Part shown: positions 7,427 to 16,717 of the stretch, in pieces | Numbering within the stretch: the stretch's first letter is position 1 | Layout: every line of letters begins with the position of its first letter | Assembly: GCA_963729215.1 (NCBI GenBank) | Contig: CAVSND010000030.1 | Location: forward strand, 62,001 to 126,000 | DNA length: 64,000 nt | Reading direction: 5' to 3' | Source of the DNA: CAVQJU01 sp963729215 | GTDB lineage: Bacteria; Acidobacteriota; Vicinamibacteria; Vicinamibacterales; CAVVIG01 | The notes under the pieces: generated by a model | Seen by the model: only the letters and a program-made list of their open reading frames with translations | Told to the model about the DNA's origin: nothing | Databases searched by the model: none | Position numbers and translations under genes: made by a program

Positions 7427-9454
7427 TCAAGGCGCCAGCGCGGTCTGGACGAACGGCGCCTCCTGGACCCTTGGCGCTTTGCGCTTCGCGGCCACGAGAT
7501 ACCACTCGCGCGCGGACGCGAGAATCACCACCACGACGATCAGCATGAAGAAGATCGACAGGGCGGCGTCCAGGCGGTCGTTGAAGATCAGCCGCGCCGC
7601 ATCGGCGCTCGTGGAATTGGCCAGTGACTGGGCGTGCGACAGGAATCCCAGCGCGGGATCGGGCGAAAACACCTTCTGCCATCCCGCCGTGAGCGTGGCG
7701 GCCGTCAGCCACACGAGCGGCACGAGCGTCACCCAGGAGTAGCGAATCTTCCCCATCTTGATGATGATGGTGCTGCTCACACACAGGGCGATCGCCGCCA
7801 GCAGCTGATTCGCAATCCCGAAAAGCGGCCAGAGCGAGTTGATGCCGCCGAGCGGATCGATCACGCCCTGATACGTGAAGTAGCCCCAGCCCGCGACAAC
7901 GACGGCTGACGAAAACAGGATGCTCGGGTACCACGACAGCCGTCCGAGCGGCTTCCACACGTGACCGGCGAGCTCCTGGAACATGAACCGTCCGACCCGC
8001 GTCCCCGCATCGACAGTTGTCAGGATGAAGAGCGCTTCGAACAGGATCGCGAAGTGGTACCAGAGCGCCGTGCCCGGCCCCGTGAAGACGTTGCCAAGCA
8101 CGCTGGCCATGCCGACCGCGAGGCTCGGCGCTCCCCCGGTGCGCGACAGCAGCGACGTTTCGCCCATCTGCGCCGCCAGCGCCTGCAGCTGCTCGGGCGT
8201 GACCATGAAGCCCCACTCGGCGATCTTGCGCGCCGCCGAATCCGCCGTGCTCCCGAGCGCGCCCGGGCCGACGTTCATCGCGAAGTAGACGCCCGGTTCG
8301 AGAATGGCCGCGGCGATCATCGCCATCAGGCCGACGAACGATTCCGTGAGCATGGCGCCGTAGCCGACGAGCAGGGCGTCGGTTTCCCGCATCACCATTT
8401 TCGGCGTCGTGCCGCTGGCGATGAGCGCGTGGAATCCGGAAATCGCCCCGCACGCGATCGTGATGAACGCGAACGGAAACAGCTTGCCCGCGAACACGGG
8501 GCCCGTGCCGCCCGCAAATTGCGTGACCGCCGGCATCTTGAGCGGCGGCATCATGATGATGATCGCGCCGGCCAGCACGAGCAGCGTGCCGACTTTGAGA
8601 AACGTGGACAGGTAGTCGCGCGGCGCCAGCAGCATCCACACCGGGAGCACCGACGCGACAAACCCATAGACGATGATCGCCCAGCAGATCTGCGGGCCTG
8701 ACCAGCTGAACGCCGCCGCCCACACCGGATGCTGCGACACCCACTGGCCGCCCAGCAGCCCTCCCGCCAGCAGCACGACGCCGATGACCGAGGCCTCGAC
8801 CACCTTGCCGGGGCGAATGCTCTTCATCCACCAGCCCATGAGCAGGGCGATTGGAATCGTGCTCGCGATCGTGAACAGCCCCCACGGGCTGCCCCGCAAC
8901 GCGTTGACCACGACCAGGGCGAGGACCGCCAGCAGAATGATCATGATCGCGAAAATCGCGACCATCGCCCCAAGGCCGGCAACCGGATTCACTTCTTCTT
9001 TCGCCATCTGGCCCAGCGACTTGCCGTCGCGCCGGATCGACGCGACGAGGATGGTGAAATCCTGGACGGCGCCGCCAAGGACGACGCCGAGAATCAGCCA
9101 CAACGTGCCCGGCAGGAAGCCGAACTGGGCCGCCAGCGTCGGACCGATCAGCGGGCCGGCGCCGGAGATCGCCGCGAAGTGGTGGCCGTACGCGATCCAC
9201 CGGTTCGTGGGGTGGAAGTCGCGGCCGTTGTCGAGGCGTTCGGCCGGCGTCGCGCGCCGCGGGTCGAGCGCGAACACCTTCGTCGCAATGAACCGGCCGT
9301 AGAACCGATACGCCACCAGGTACGTGGAGACACCGGCGATGAGGATCCAGGCGGCGCTGATGGTCTCGCCGCGCGACAGCGCGATGACACCAAAGCCAGC
9401 GGCGCCGAGCGCGGCCACGCCGAGCCACACGATGGCGGAGAGCATTCGACCCAT
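7427..9454 (-). CDS. cstA: carbon starvation protein CstA-type transporter
   Basis: A 675-residue polytopic inner-membrane protein. The N-terminal half has the diagnostic CstA segments GRDFHPTNRWIAYGHHFAAI and GPLIGPTLAAQFGFLPG, then VQDF and RRDGKSLGQMAKEE. The C-terminal half has further helices and LWPLFGIANQLLAAIAL. CstA/BtsT proteins import pyruvate or peptides during carbon limitation, but the substrate here is not determinable. Length matches the family (about 690). No regulator is adjacent. Start ATG at 9454. Confidence 0.92.
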   Translation of the reverse strand: MGRMLSAIVWLGVAALGAAGFGVIALSRGETISAAWILIAGVSTYLVAYRFYGRFIATKVFALDPRRATPAERLDNGRDFHPTNRWIAYGHHFAAISGAGPLIGPTLAAQFGFLPGTLWLILGVVLGGAVQDFTILVASIRRDGKSLGQMAKEEVNPVAGLGAMVAIFAIMIILLAVLALVVVNALRGSPWGLFTIASTIPIALLMGWWMKSIRPGKVVEASVIGVVLLAGGLLGGQWVSQHPVWAAAFSWSGPQICWAIIVYGFVASVLPVWMLLAPRDYLSTFLKVGTLLVLAGAIIIMMPPLKMPAVTQFAGGTGPVFAGKLFPFAFITIACGAISGFHALIASGTTPKMVMRETDALLVGYGAMLTESFVGLMAMIAAAILEPGVYFAMNVGPGALGSTADSAARKIAEWGFMVTPEQLQALAAQMGETSLLSRTGGAPSLAVGMASVLGNVFTGPGTALWYHFAILFEALFILTTVDAGTRVGRFMFQELAGHVWKPLGRLSWYPSILFSSAVVVAGWGYFTYQGVIDPLGGINSLWPLFGIANQLLAAIALCVSSTIIIKMGKIRYSWVTLVPLVWLTAATLTAGWQKVFSPDPALGFLSHAQSLANSTSADAARLIFNDRLDAALSIFFMLIVVVVILASAREWYLVAAKRKAPRVQEAPFVQTALAP

Positions 9455-9526
9455 GGTGCCGCTACTTTAATTGGGGCTGACGGCAAAGGGCAAAGGGCCG
9501 GGAGCTGAGCGAACAAATCCTGTCCA

Positions 9527-10628
9527 CTACCTGCCCGGCAGCCCCAGCAGCCGCATCGCGGTTTGCCCGAGAATCGCCTGACGTTCGGCGTCGCCAAGCC
9601 CGGGCGTCGCCAGCACGTGATCGACGGGCGCCTCGACCCACGGGTAGGGATAGTCGGTGCCCATGACGATCCGGTCCGCGCCCACCTCCGCGACGAGATG
9701 ACGCAACGCTTCCGGCGTGAACACGAGCGAATCGTAGTACATCCGCTTCACATACGCGGTCGGGTGTTCTTTCGGCACACCGGCCTTGCACTGCGCCGGA
9801 AACGTCACACACCCGTGATCGGAGCGATTCATGTACGACGGCAGGTAGCCGCCGCCGTGCGCCGCGCAGATCTTCAGGCCCGGAAACCGATCGAGCGTCC
9901 CCTCGAAGATCAGGTGCGAGAGCGCGATGGTGGTCTCGAGCGGATTGCCGATCACATTGGTGAGCAGGCCGTTGCCCCTGAGCCGATTGCCGAGGTCGGG
10001 CGTCGCCGCCGGCTGCGGGTGAATGAACACCACCGCGCCGAGCTCCTCGGCCTTCGCCCAGAAGGGATGGAACACCGGATCGGCGAGCTCCTTGCCCGCC
10101 ACGCTTCCGCCGACGGCCACGCCGCGGAGCCCGAGCGTCTTCATGCCGTGTTCGAGCTGCTGGGCTGCGAGATCGGGAAACTGCAGCGCGACCGAGGCGA
10201 ACGCCGCGAAGCGATCCGAATGGCCGGCGCAAAAGGCCGCAAGGCTTTCGTTCTGGACTTTGATCACATCCGTCGCGAGGTCGCGGCCGATGTCGTACCA
10301 GTTCGGGTTGATGCTGAGAACCGAGATGTCGATCCGCTGGGCATCCATCACCGCAAGACGCTGCGCCAGGGCCTGGCCATCCAGCATCAGCGGATCGTCG
10401 GTGCCCTGGTTGGCTGCCGGCCTCCGCAGCAGCTCCGTCGCTTTGGGCACGGCGCAGTGCGCGTGCATGTCGACGGTCGTGATCCGCCGTCCCTTGATCA
10501 CGACGGGCCGGCGAGGCGCGTTTGAGGGGCGCCCGCCCGGCCTGCGCCGCGTCCGCTATCCCGCAGCCGACGAAGACCAGGCCGGCGGCGCCGGCCACGT
10601 CTTTCAGAAACGCTCGACGGTTCGGCAT
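9527..10628 (-). CDS. ACMSD-like amidohydrolase with Tat signal; one frameshift
   Basis: The first frame from 10628 starts MPNRRAFLKDVAGAAGLVF, a twin-arginine signal. The second frame carries the amidohydrolase: DMHAHC (metal HxH) near its start, VFIHPQPAAT, CAAHGGGYLPSY and MGTDYPYPW with the metal-site Asp. These fit the aminocarboxymuconate-semialdehyde decarboxylase-like (amidohydrolase_2) family, which performs zinc-dependent decarboxylation or hydration in aromatic degradation. The frames join near 10520 with one apparent extra base, giving 366 residues. The real substrate is unknown, and export makes the tryptophan-pathway role unlikely. Confidence 0.8.
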
Positions 10629-10646
10629 GAAATCCTCAATTGAAGG

Positions 10647-10753
10647 GAGAACGCGGAGACGTTTTCAAACCAGAGATCGCAGAGATCGCAGAGGATTCCT
10701 ATGCTTCTCTGCGATCTCTGCGATCTCCGCGTTTAAAGCGTCTCCGCGTTCTC
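10647..10753. repeat. AGATCGCAG palindrome (copy 2)
   Basis: Two long arms of about 47 bases (10647-10693 and 10707-10753) separated by a 13-base loop. The outer GAGAACGCGGAGACG pairs with CGTCTCCGCGTTCTC, and the inner AGAGATCGCAGAGATCGCAG with its complement. It occupies most of the gap between two divergent genes, so a transcript from either side would fold into a long hairpin in its leader. Confidence 0.8.
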
Positions 10754-10809
10754 GTTGCCCGAGTGTACGCTGTCGCAGGCCCGAACGGCGTAGAATCCTT
10801 CCTGTGACA

Positions 10810-12123
10810 ATGACTCGCCGGGAAGGGATGAAGGGCCTGGTGGCGCTGGCGGCGGCCGCGTCGGTGCCGGGTCGCGCGCGTGCGGCTCAAGACGGGGCTG
10901 TGCCTCCGCAAGGCATCGGGCGCCGGATCCGCCACATCTCTTACAGCGATCAGGGCGGGCGTCCCGACGGCGTGCAGGTGATGCTCAACCGCGGCCACGT
11001 CTACGTCGGCCACATGTTCAGCGACGGCGTCACGATTCTCGATGCCGCCGATCCCCGCAAGCTGAAGCCGGTCGGCTTCTTCACGGCCGGCGTCAACACG
11101 CGCACGCATCACCTGCAGGTGGCCGAAGACCATCTGCTCCTCGCCAACGGCGCCAACATCGTCGCGATGCAGTCCTACGACAACATGCGCGGCTACTTCG
11201 AGAACGCGCTCGCGGACAGCATCACGAAGAAGACGAAGTTCCGGTCGGGCCTGAGCATCCACGACATCTCGAAACCGTCCGAGATGCGGGAGATCGCGTT
11301 CCTCGAAATGCCCGGCTTCGGCATCAACCGGCTGTGGTGGACCGGCGGGCGCTACGCGTACGTCTCGGCGCATTTCGACGGCTACACCGATCACATCCTG
11401 TGCATCGTCGATCTGCAGAACATCACGAAGCCGGAGATCATTTCAAAGTGGTGGCTGCCCGGCATGTATCGGGCCGGCGGTGAGCCATCCACGCTCGCGC
11501 CCGGCAAGCGCGTCGCGCTGCATCACATGATCGTGGCCGGCGATCGCGGGTACGGCGCGTGGCGGGACGGCGGCTTCACGATTCACGACATCAGCGATCG
11601 GACGAAACCGAAGCTGCTCTCGCGCCTCAACTGGTCGCCGCCGTTTCCGGGCGGCACGCACACGCCGCTGCCGCTTCCGGGGCGCAACCTCGCCATCGTC
11701 GCAGACGAAGCCAACGCGGAGAAATGCGCAAAGGGTCTGTTCCATACGTTCGTCGTGGACATCCGTGCGCCGGAAAACCCGGTGCCCATCGCGACGCTGC
11801 CGACGCCCACGGGCCGCGATTTCTGCGGCTTCGGAACGTTCGGGCCGCACAACCTGCACGAGAACAGGCCCGGCTCGTTTCAGAGCGAAGAGACGTTGTT
11901 TGGCACCTACAACGTGGCGGGCGTGCGCGTCTTCGATATTCGCGATGCCTTCGCGCCGAAAGAGATCGCGTCGTGGATCCCGCCCACGCCAAAGAAGCTG
12001 ATCGATCCCCGGCCGAATGTCGCGCTGGCCGCGAAGTCCGCCGACATCTTCGTCACGAAAGACGGTCTCATCTACGTCAGCGACTGGAACGCCGGGCTCA
12101 ACGTGCTGCAATACGAGGGATAG
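10810..12123 (+). CDS. LVIVD-repeat beta-propeller protein, exported
   Basis: A 437-residue protein with a twin-arginine-type leader (MTRREGMKGLVALAAAASV, cleaved near ARA). The body has repeated propeller strands of LVIVD type, e.g. VTILDAADPRKLKPVG, GLSIHDISKPSEMREI, GFTIHDISDRTKPKLL and VRVFDIRDAFAPKEI, with conserved His-rich turns (HHLQVAEDHLL, ALHHMIVAGD). These propellers are surface or periplasmic proteins of largely unknown role. The start is at the ATG after the repeat; the long upstream open frame is repeat sequence. A GTG two codons earlier is an alternative. Confidence 0.8.
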   Translation: MTRREGMKGLVALAAAASVPGRARAAQDGAVPPQGIGRRIRHISYSDQGGRPDGVQVMLNRGHVYVGHMFSDGVTILDAADPRKLKPVGFFTAGVNTRTHHLQVAEDHLLLANGANIVAMQSYDNMRGYFENALADSITKKTKFRSGLSIHDISKPSEMREIAFLEMPGFGINRLWWTGGRYAYVSAHFDGYTDHILCIVDLQNITKPEIISKWWLPGMYRAGGEPSTLAPGKRVALHHMIVAGDRGYGAWRDGGFTIHDISDRTKPKLLSRLNWSPPFPGGTHTPLPLPGRNLAIVADEANAEKCAKGLFHTFVVDIRAPENPVPIATLPTPTGRDFCGFGTFGPHNLHENRPGSFQSEETLFGTYNVAGVRVFDIRDAFAPKEIASWIPPTPKKLIDPRPNVALAAKSADIFVTKDGLIYVSDWNAGLNVLQYEG

Positions 12124-12126
12124 CGA

Positions 12127-12205
12127 CGGGACCGCGGGTCCAAAGGTCCACGGGTCCACAGGGTTCACGGGTCCACGGGTTCAGGGTTCGAGGGGTTCAA
12201 GACGG
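12127..12205. repeat. short tandem array of GGTCCACG/GGTTCACG units
   Basis: Seven or more imperfect 8-9 bp units (GGTCCACG, GGTCCACAG, GGTTCACG, GGTTCAGG, GGTTCGAGG, GGTTCAAG) fill the gap between the LVIVD gene stop and the next gene. The later units (GGTTCGAG) are the same as those of the array at 43308-43370. Confidence 0.65.
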
Positions 12206-12232
12206 GTACTGGTATCGTTGCGAGGAGGCTTC

Positions 12233-12815
12233 ATGCGCGGCCGGCTTCTGGCTCTGGTTCTCCTGCTGTCGGTCACTCGCCTCGCTGTCGGCGCAGCAGC
12301 CGGCAAGCGCGGTGCGAAAGCCGAAGACGGCGCCGGCGGCCAGCCTGACTCCCACCGGTGTGCCGGCGCCGAACGCGGCCGATGCGGCAACCATCGCCGA
12401 GGTGCTGGCGTTCGAGAAGGACATGGAGGCGGCGGTCGTGCGAGGAGACGTGAAGTTTCTGGAACGGGCACTCACCGCCGATTTCATCTTCACGCACGGC
12501 GACGGTTGGACGACGGGCGGGGCGCCGCTCAAAGTGGACACGAAAGCGAGCTGGCTGGCTTATGTCGCGAAGCAGCCTGCGCCCTACATCTACCGCGAGC
12601 TCGACCACGTGCAGGTTGAGCTCCACGGCAACGTGGCGCTGACAATCGGGCGATACCTGTACCTGCCGCAGTCGAACCCACCGCAAACGGCGAAGGAACA
12701 TCTCTACGTGTGGTTCGAACGCGTGTACGTCAAACAGAACGGCGAATGGAAACACGCTTCGCACAGGACGGTGAAGGGCCCGGTGCGGGAGGCGGACGAG
12801 CCGGCCGCGAACTAG
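12233..12815 (+). CDS. secreted SnoaL/NTF2-like (DUF4440) protein; one frameshift
   Basis: The ATG at 12233 follows GAGGAGG and opens a signal peptide (MRGRLLALVLLLSV). The frame then breaks near 12275 and continues as LASLSAQQPAS, where signal peptidase would cut. The mature part is an NTF2-like fold: AEVLAFEKDMEAAVVRGDVK, LTADFIFTHGDGWTTGG and WFERVYVKQNGEWKHASH match DUF4440. One extra base explains the break and gives 193 residues. The function of such small exported cone-fold proteins is usually unknown. Confidence 0.75.
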
Positions 12816-12843
12816 CGACCAGCCGGCGCCAGACAGGTGGCGG

Positions 12844-13506
12844 TTACTTCTCCGAAGGATTCTTCTTACCCTTCGACATCATCTCGATGGCTTTCGTCAG
12901 GCGTGCCGCACGGGTCTCGGTCCGCTTGGCTTCGATAATCCAGCCGACGTATTCGCGCCTGTGCGTAAACGAGAGGGTGTCGAACAGGGCGCGCGCCTTC
13001 GCGCTCCTGTCCAGCAGCTTCTGAAGGTCGGCGGGCGGCGTGATGATGCGATTCTTCCGGTCGATGCAGACCGTGCCGTCGGCGTCGCGGATCAGTTCCT
13101 CCTGGCGTTGCTGGCGCGCCTGCGCCAGGCCCGGCCGCTGCTTGAAGCACACCGCCGACCACACCTCGTCTACCGCGATTCTCGACACGGGCTGCCAGGC
13201 GGAGTCCGCAGACACCTCCCAGTCCCCACCCATGGCCGTGAGATCGGAGTCGATGCCGGAACCCTTCTTGGGATGCGAGATCCAGAGCGCGCCGTCAGCC
13301 TTCAACGCCTTCAGCGCTTTTGGCCATCGTTCCTTGAGCGCCTTCTTGCTGACGGCAAACAGCAGCACGAGATCGAGCGCACCCTTGAGCGACCCGACGC
13401 GGACGACGCCGGACGGCAGTTTCCCGATGGTCCGATCGAATCCCGGCGGCGCATTCACGACGGCCACCGACATCCCGGGCTTGACGTGGAGTTTCCTGGC
13501 CAGCAT
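12844..13506 (-). CDS. DUF3052-like / YdeI (OmdA) two-domain protein
   Basis: A 220-residue soluble protein. The N-terminal half (about 1-130) has the DUF3052-like pattern LHVKPGMSVAVVNAPPGF, ALDLVLLFAVSKKAL and GALWISHPKK. The C-terminal half (about 140-215) has PADLQKLLDRSAKARALFD and LSFTHRREYVGWIIEAKR, which is the YdeI/OmpD-associated (OmdA) signature. Such proteins are cytoplasmic and linked in some bacteria to bacteriocin or peptide tolerance, but the mechanism is unclear. It starts at ATG 13506, 18 bases after the stop of the DUF1810 gene on the same strand. Confidence 0.75.
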   Translation of the reverse strand: MLARKLHVKPGMSVAVVNAPPGFDRTIGKLPSGVVRVGSLKGALDLVLLFAVSKKALKERWPKALKALKADGALWISHPKKGSGIDSDLTAMGGDWEVSADSAWQPVSRIAVDEVWSAVCFKQRPGLAQARQQRQEELIRDADGTVCIDRKNRIITPPADLQKLLDRSAKARALFDTLSFTHRREYVGWIIEAKRTETRAARLTKAIEMMSKGKKNPSEK

Positions 13507-13524
13507 GGCTCTTGCCCTTGCGTG

Positions 13525-14076
13525 CTATCGATCGCGTTCGGCGTCGAGATGGCTCAAGGTGTACTGGCAGGGTCCGTATCCCTGCAACTCGGCGGCCTTG
13601 AGAACGGACGCCGCAGCGCGGGCCAGGGCGCTGTAAGCCGGCAGCCCGTCCGCGGCGTGCAGCTCTCTCGCGGCGTGGCTGAAGAGGGTCAGCGACGACA
13701 CCAGTTTCAGCGCGTCCGTGGACGATCCCATCAGCGTGTTGATGGACGCGCCCCTCGACAGATGGTTCGCCACCTCGGTCGCGATCGCCAGCAGGCGTGA
13801 GCGAAGCGTGGGATGCCGCAGATACTCTTTGGCTTCCTCGAGGCCGTGAATGCCGTACGTGCGCGAGACGCTCGACGAACCAAGCCCCGCCAGCTGCGGA
13901 CACACGTACCAAATCCAGTGGCCGGTCTTCGCCCCGGACTGAATCTCCCGCAGCGCGGCGTCAAATCCCGAGGACGGCTGATCCTGCGCGTCCGTGAACC
14001 GCGCCAGCGCTGACGCGCCGGGACGGTCAGGGCGCTTTGCAGACAAAGTTCGCCGCGTCGTTGGTGCTGCCCGCAC
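13525..14076 (-). CDS. DUF1810 family protein (start uncertain)
   Basis: The conserved part begins ALARFTDAQDQPSSGFDAAL and contains HWIWYVCPQLAGLG, SRTYGIHGLEEAKEYLRHP and FSHAARELH, the standard DUF1810 core. The family is small, cytoplasmic and of unknown function (calpastatin-related by old annotation). The listed start, ATG at 14076, runs 50 bases into the esterase gene and encodes about 24 residues not normal for the family. A CTG at 14007 directly precedes the conserved core. The true start may be lost to a sequence error, as in other genes here. Confidence 0.7.
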   Translation of the reverse strand: MRAAPTTRRTLSAKRPDRPGASALARFTDAQDQPSSGFDAALREIQSGAKTGHWIWYVCPQLAGLGSSSVSRTYGIHGLEEAKEYLRHPTLRSRLLAIATEVANHLSRGASINTLMGSSTDALKLVSSLTLFSHAARELHAADGLPAYSALARAAASVLKAAELQGYGPCQYTLSHLDAERDR

Positions 14077-15545
14077 CCTTGTACTGGGCGACCGCGGGAT
14101 ACGGACAGAGCGGACGGACGATGTCCACGCGATTGTTCGTCACGTGATAGGCGGTCATCGTGTCCGGCGCGATGTTGCCCTCGCGCCAGCGTTCCATGAT
14201 CGCCATGTAGTTGACCTGATTGGGTCCTGGACCACCGCCGCAGTGCTGCATGCCGGGCGCCATGAACAGCCGGACGAACTGATCCTGCTTGCCGCCCATC
14301 TTCCTGACCACGCTCTCGTAGTAGTTGATGCTGTTGCCCGGTGAAATGGCGGTGTCATCCCAGCCGTGGTACATCAGGAGCTTGCCGCCGTGGGCCTTGA
14401 ACGCGGACAGATCCGGGTTGACGGCGTTGATGACGCTCCCGACCTTCTCATCCACGATCTTCAGGTCGCGGTCGAGGTCGAAGGTTTTCGCGTCCCAGTT
14501 CGCGTCGTTGTAGGCCACTTGAAACGATCCGACCGAGACGCCGGGCGCGAGTTGGCCGGCGAGCACGCCCCAGCCGGTTTCACTGCCAGGCTCCTTGCCT
14601 GGAAATACCGCTTCCCCGCTCTTCGTCTTCGTCGTCGCGTAGGCTCGCTTCACCGATTCGAGCTGCGGCGCCGTCAGACAGCTGTCCGAGTCGGATTCCT
14701 TGCACAGGAGCGTTGACGGATCGAAGGAGCAGGCGCGCGGGTTGTTGATGAGGCCATCCTTCACGCCGTCTTTCGCGTCGCACGCGTCGATGGCGGCCTT
14801 GTTGAGCATCGCGAGCTTGGCGGCCGGCACGGCGGCGGCCGGATCCTTGAGCGCCGGCACGGCGACGCTGAGATCCCACGCGTGCAGATGCGTCTGGAAG
14901 TTGGCCGGCGCACCGGCCACGATCGCATCGAAATCCTCGGGGTATTTCTGCGCTTCCATCAGGCCCTGCCGTCCTCCCGTCGAGCAGCCGTTCCAGTACG
15001 ACAGGCGCGGCGCCCGATCGTAGAACCTGGTGATCAGCGTCTTGCTGACGACGGTTGTCTCGTGCACGGCGCGGTACGCGAAGTCCACGACCTTTTCAGG
15101 ATGGCCAATGGCGAACAGCGCGTTGCCGCCCTTGTGCCCGGTGTCGGTCGACGCCGTCGCATACCCTTCCTGCACGGCCGTCACCATCGCCGGAAAGCTG
15201 ATGATGCCGGCCCAGCCGCCCCCGCCGACGAACTGAAACTTGCCGTTCCAATTCTCCGGCAGCCACGCCTCCATCTCGATCTCCGAGTCGGACGACGGCC
15301 GCAGGATCGCGTTGACCCGGCAGTGCGCGGGCACGATCTGCGGCGGTGCTGCCGGTCCGCCCCGCCCGCCCTGGGCACGGACCACGTCCGGCCGGCGCGC
15401 CCGCGGGAGCCGGCGGCGTGAACGGGCCAGCCGCCACCATTCCGGCCGCGACGATCGTCACGTTCGGCAGGGAGAGCGATTTCAGGCTTTCACACGTCGC
15501 CGGAGACGAAGCCAGGGTGGCGGAGAGCGCAAGTGCCAGAATCAT
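14027..15545 (-). CDS. tannase / feruloyl esterase family protein, secreted; one frameshift
   Basis: The first frame from 15545 gives a signal peptide (MILALALSATLASSPATC) and FTPPAPAGAPA. After a break near 15395 the second frame gives the alpha/beta-hydrolase body. The nucleophile elbow is GCSTGGRQG, the acid is in HGWDD and the histidine in MQHCGGG. The cysteines next to the catalytic Ser and His form the CS-D-HC arrangement that defines the tannase/feruloyl esterase family. It would hydrolyse ester bonds of plant phenolics outside the cytoplasm. One extra base restores 505 residues. A further calcium-site-like CDAKDGVKDG segment is present. Confidence 0.85.
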
Positions 15546-15574
15546 CTTCAGCCCCCAATCCTAGTCATGAAATG

Positions 15575-15650
15575 CTTTTCACGAAGACACGAAGATCACG
15601 AAGTTACCTGGAACCGCCCCCGCAGACTTCGTGACTTCGTGATGTCACGT
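15575..15650. repeat. CACGAAGATCACGAAG palindrome (copy 1)
   Basis: An inverted repeat of ACGAAGACACGAAGATCACG and CTTCGTGACTTCGTGATG arms around a short GC loop, upstream of the esterase start. A second copy lies at 56906-56975. No coding content. Confidence 0.65.
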
Positions 15651-15654
15651 GCGA

Positions 15655-16701
15655 TCATTGAGTGAACCTGAGAAACGCGAGCTTGTTGCCGGCCGTAAAC
15701 CAGAGCTTGTCGATCAATCGGTCCGCCGGACGACGATCGCTGCCTGCCGTCAGGCCCGTGGGACCTCCCGCCGGTGCCGGCAGGGGGAACTCGGTGATGA
15801 CACCGTCCGGCGTGACACGGCCAAGCCTGCCGCCTTTCGTGTACCACACGTTGCGATCGGGGCCCACCGCGATATTGATCGGCGATCCGCCCTGGCTGGG
15901 AATCGGAAACTCGGTGATCTTGCCGTCAAGCGTGATGCGCGCCACGCGATTGCCGTCCACCACGCGGTCGTCCATGCGGCCGTTCAGTTCCACGAACCAC
16001 ATGTGGCCGTCGGCACCGGCGGTGATGTCACCCGGGCCGCTGTTGGGACGAGGCAGATCGAATTCCGTCACGTGCCCGTCAAGCGTCATGCGGCCGATCT
16101 TGCTCGCATGAAATTCCGAAAACCAGATATTGCCATCCGGTCCGGCTGCGAGCGCGCGCGGGCCGCTGTTGGGTGTCGGGATCGCAAACTCGGTAATCTC
16201 GCCGCGGGGCGTGACGCGGCCGATCTTGCCGGCGGCGAACTCGCCAAACCAGACGTTGCCGTCGCGGCCCAGGGCCGTGGCGCGCGGCTGGCTGTCCGGT
16301 GTCGGAATGTCGAACTCCGTGATGACCCCGGCGGGCGTGATACGGCCCATCCGATTGCCAAGGTGCTCCGAGAACCAGAAGTTGCCGTCTGACCCGGCCG
16401 TAATGATTCGCGGCGCGCTCCCGGGATGCGGCAGCGGATACTCGACAAGCCCCGATCCGTCCTGCGCCATGCGGCCGATCCGGTTGCCTGCGCTTTCGGT
16501 GAACCACAGCGTGCCGTCCGGCGCGATGGAAATCGTCGTGGGGCCGCTGCCCGGGTTCGGCAGCGAAAATTCCGTGAACGTCCCGGTCGCCGCCGGCGGA
16601 TCAACCGCGACAGCCACGAGCTCCACCATGGAGACTATCGTCAAGCAGAACAATGCGTTACGGACGATGGCGACGACTGGATCGGACGGGCTGACACGCA
16701 T
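15655..16701 (-). CDS. virginiamycin B lyase-like seven-bladed propeller, secreted
   Basis: A 348-residue protein with a hydrophobic N-terminal signal (about 10-34) and seven copies of a 42-residue unit ending ITEFxIPTPxSxP, each with DGNxWFxE and IGRxTxxG. This is the Vgb/streptogramin lyase propeller pattern. Genuine Vgb linearises streptogramin B antibiotics with Mg2+. Most environmental homologues share the fold without proven activity, and the catalytic His/Glu set cannot be confirmed by eye. It is transcribed away from the esterase with only repeat DNA between them. An exported location argues for a binding or carbohydrate-related role. Confidence 0.75.
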   Translation of the reverse strand: MRVSPSDPVVAIVRNALFCLTIVSMVELVAVAVDPPAATGTFTEFSLPNPGSGPTTISIAPDGTLWFTESAGNRIGRMAQDGSGLVEYPLPHPGSAPRIITAGSDGNFWFSEHLGNRMGRITPAGVITEFDIPTPDSQPRATALGRDGNVWFGEFAAGKIGRVTPRGEITEFAIPTPNSGPRALAAGPDGNIWFSEFHASKIGRMTLDGHVTEFDLPRPNSGPGDITAGADGHMWFVELNGRMDDRVVDGNRVARITLDGKITEFPIPSQGGSPINIAVGPDRNVWYTKGGRLGRVTPDGVITEFPLPAPAGGPTGLTAGSDRRPADRLIDKLWFTAGNKLAFLRFTQ

Positions 16702-16717
16702 TCAGACGTGCTAGAAT

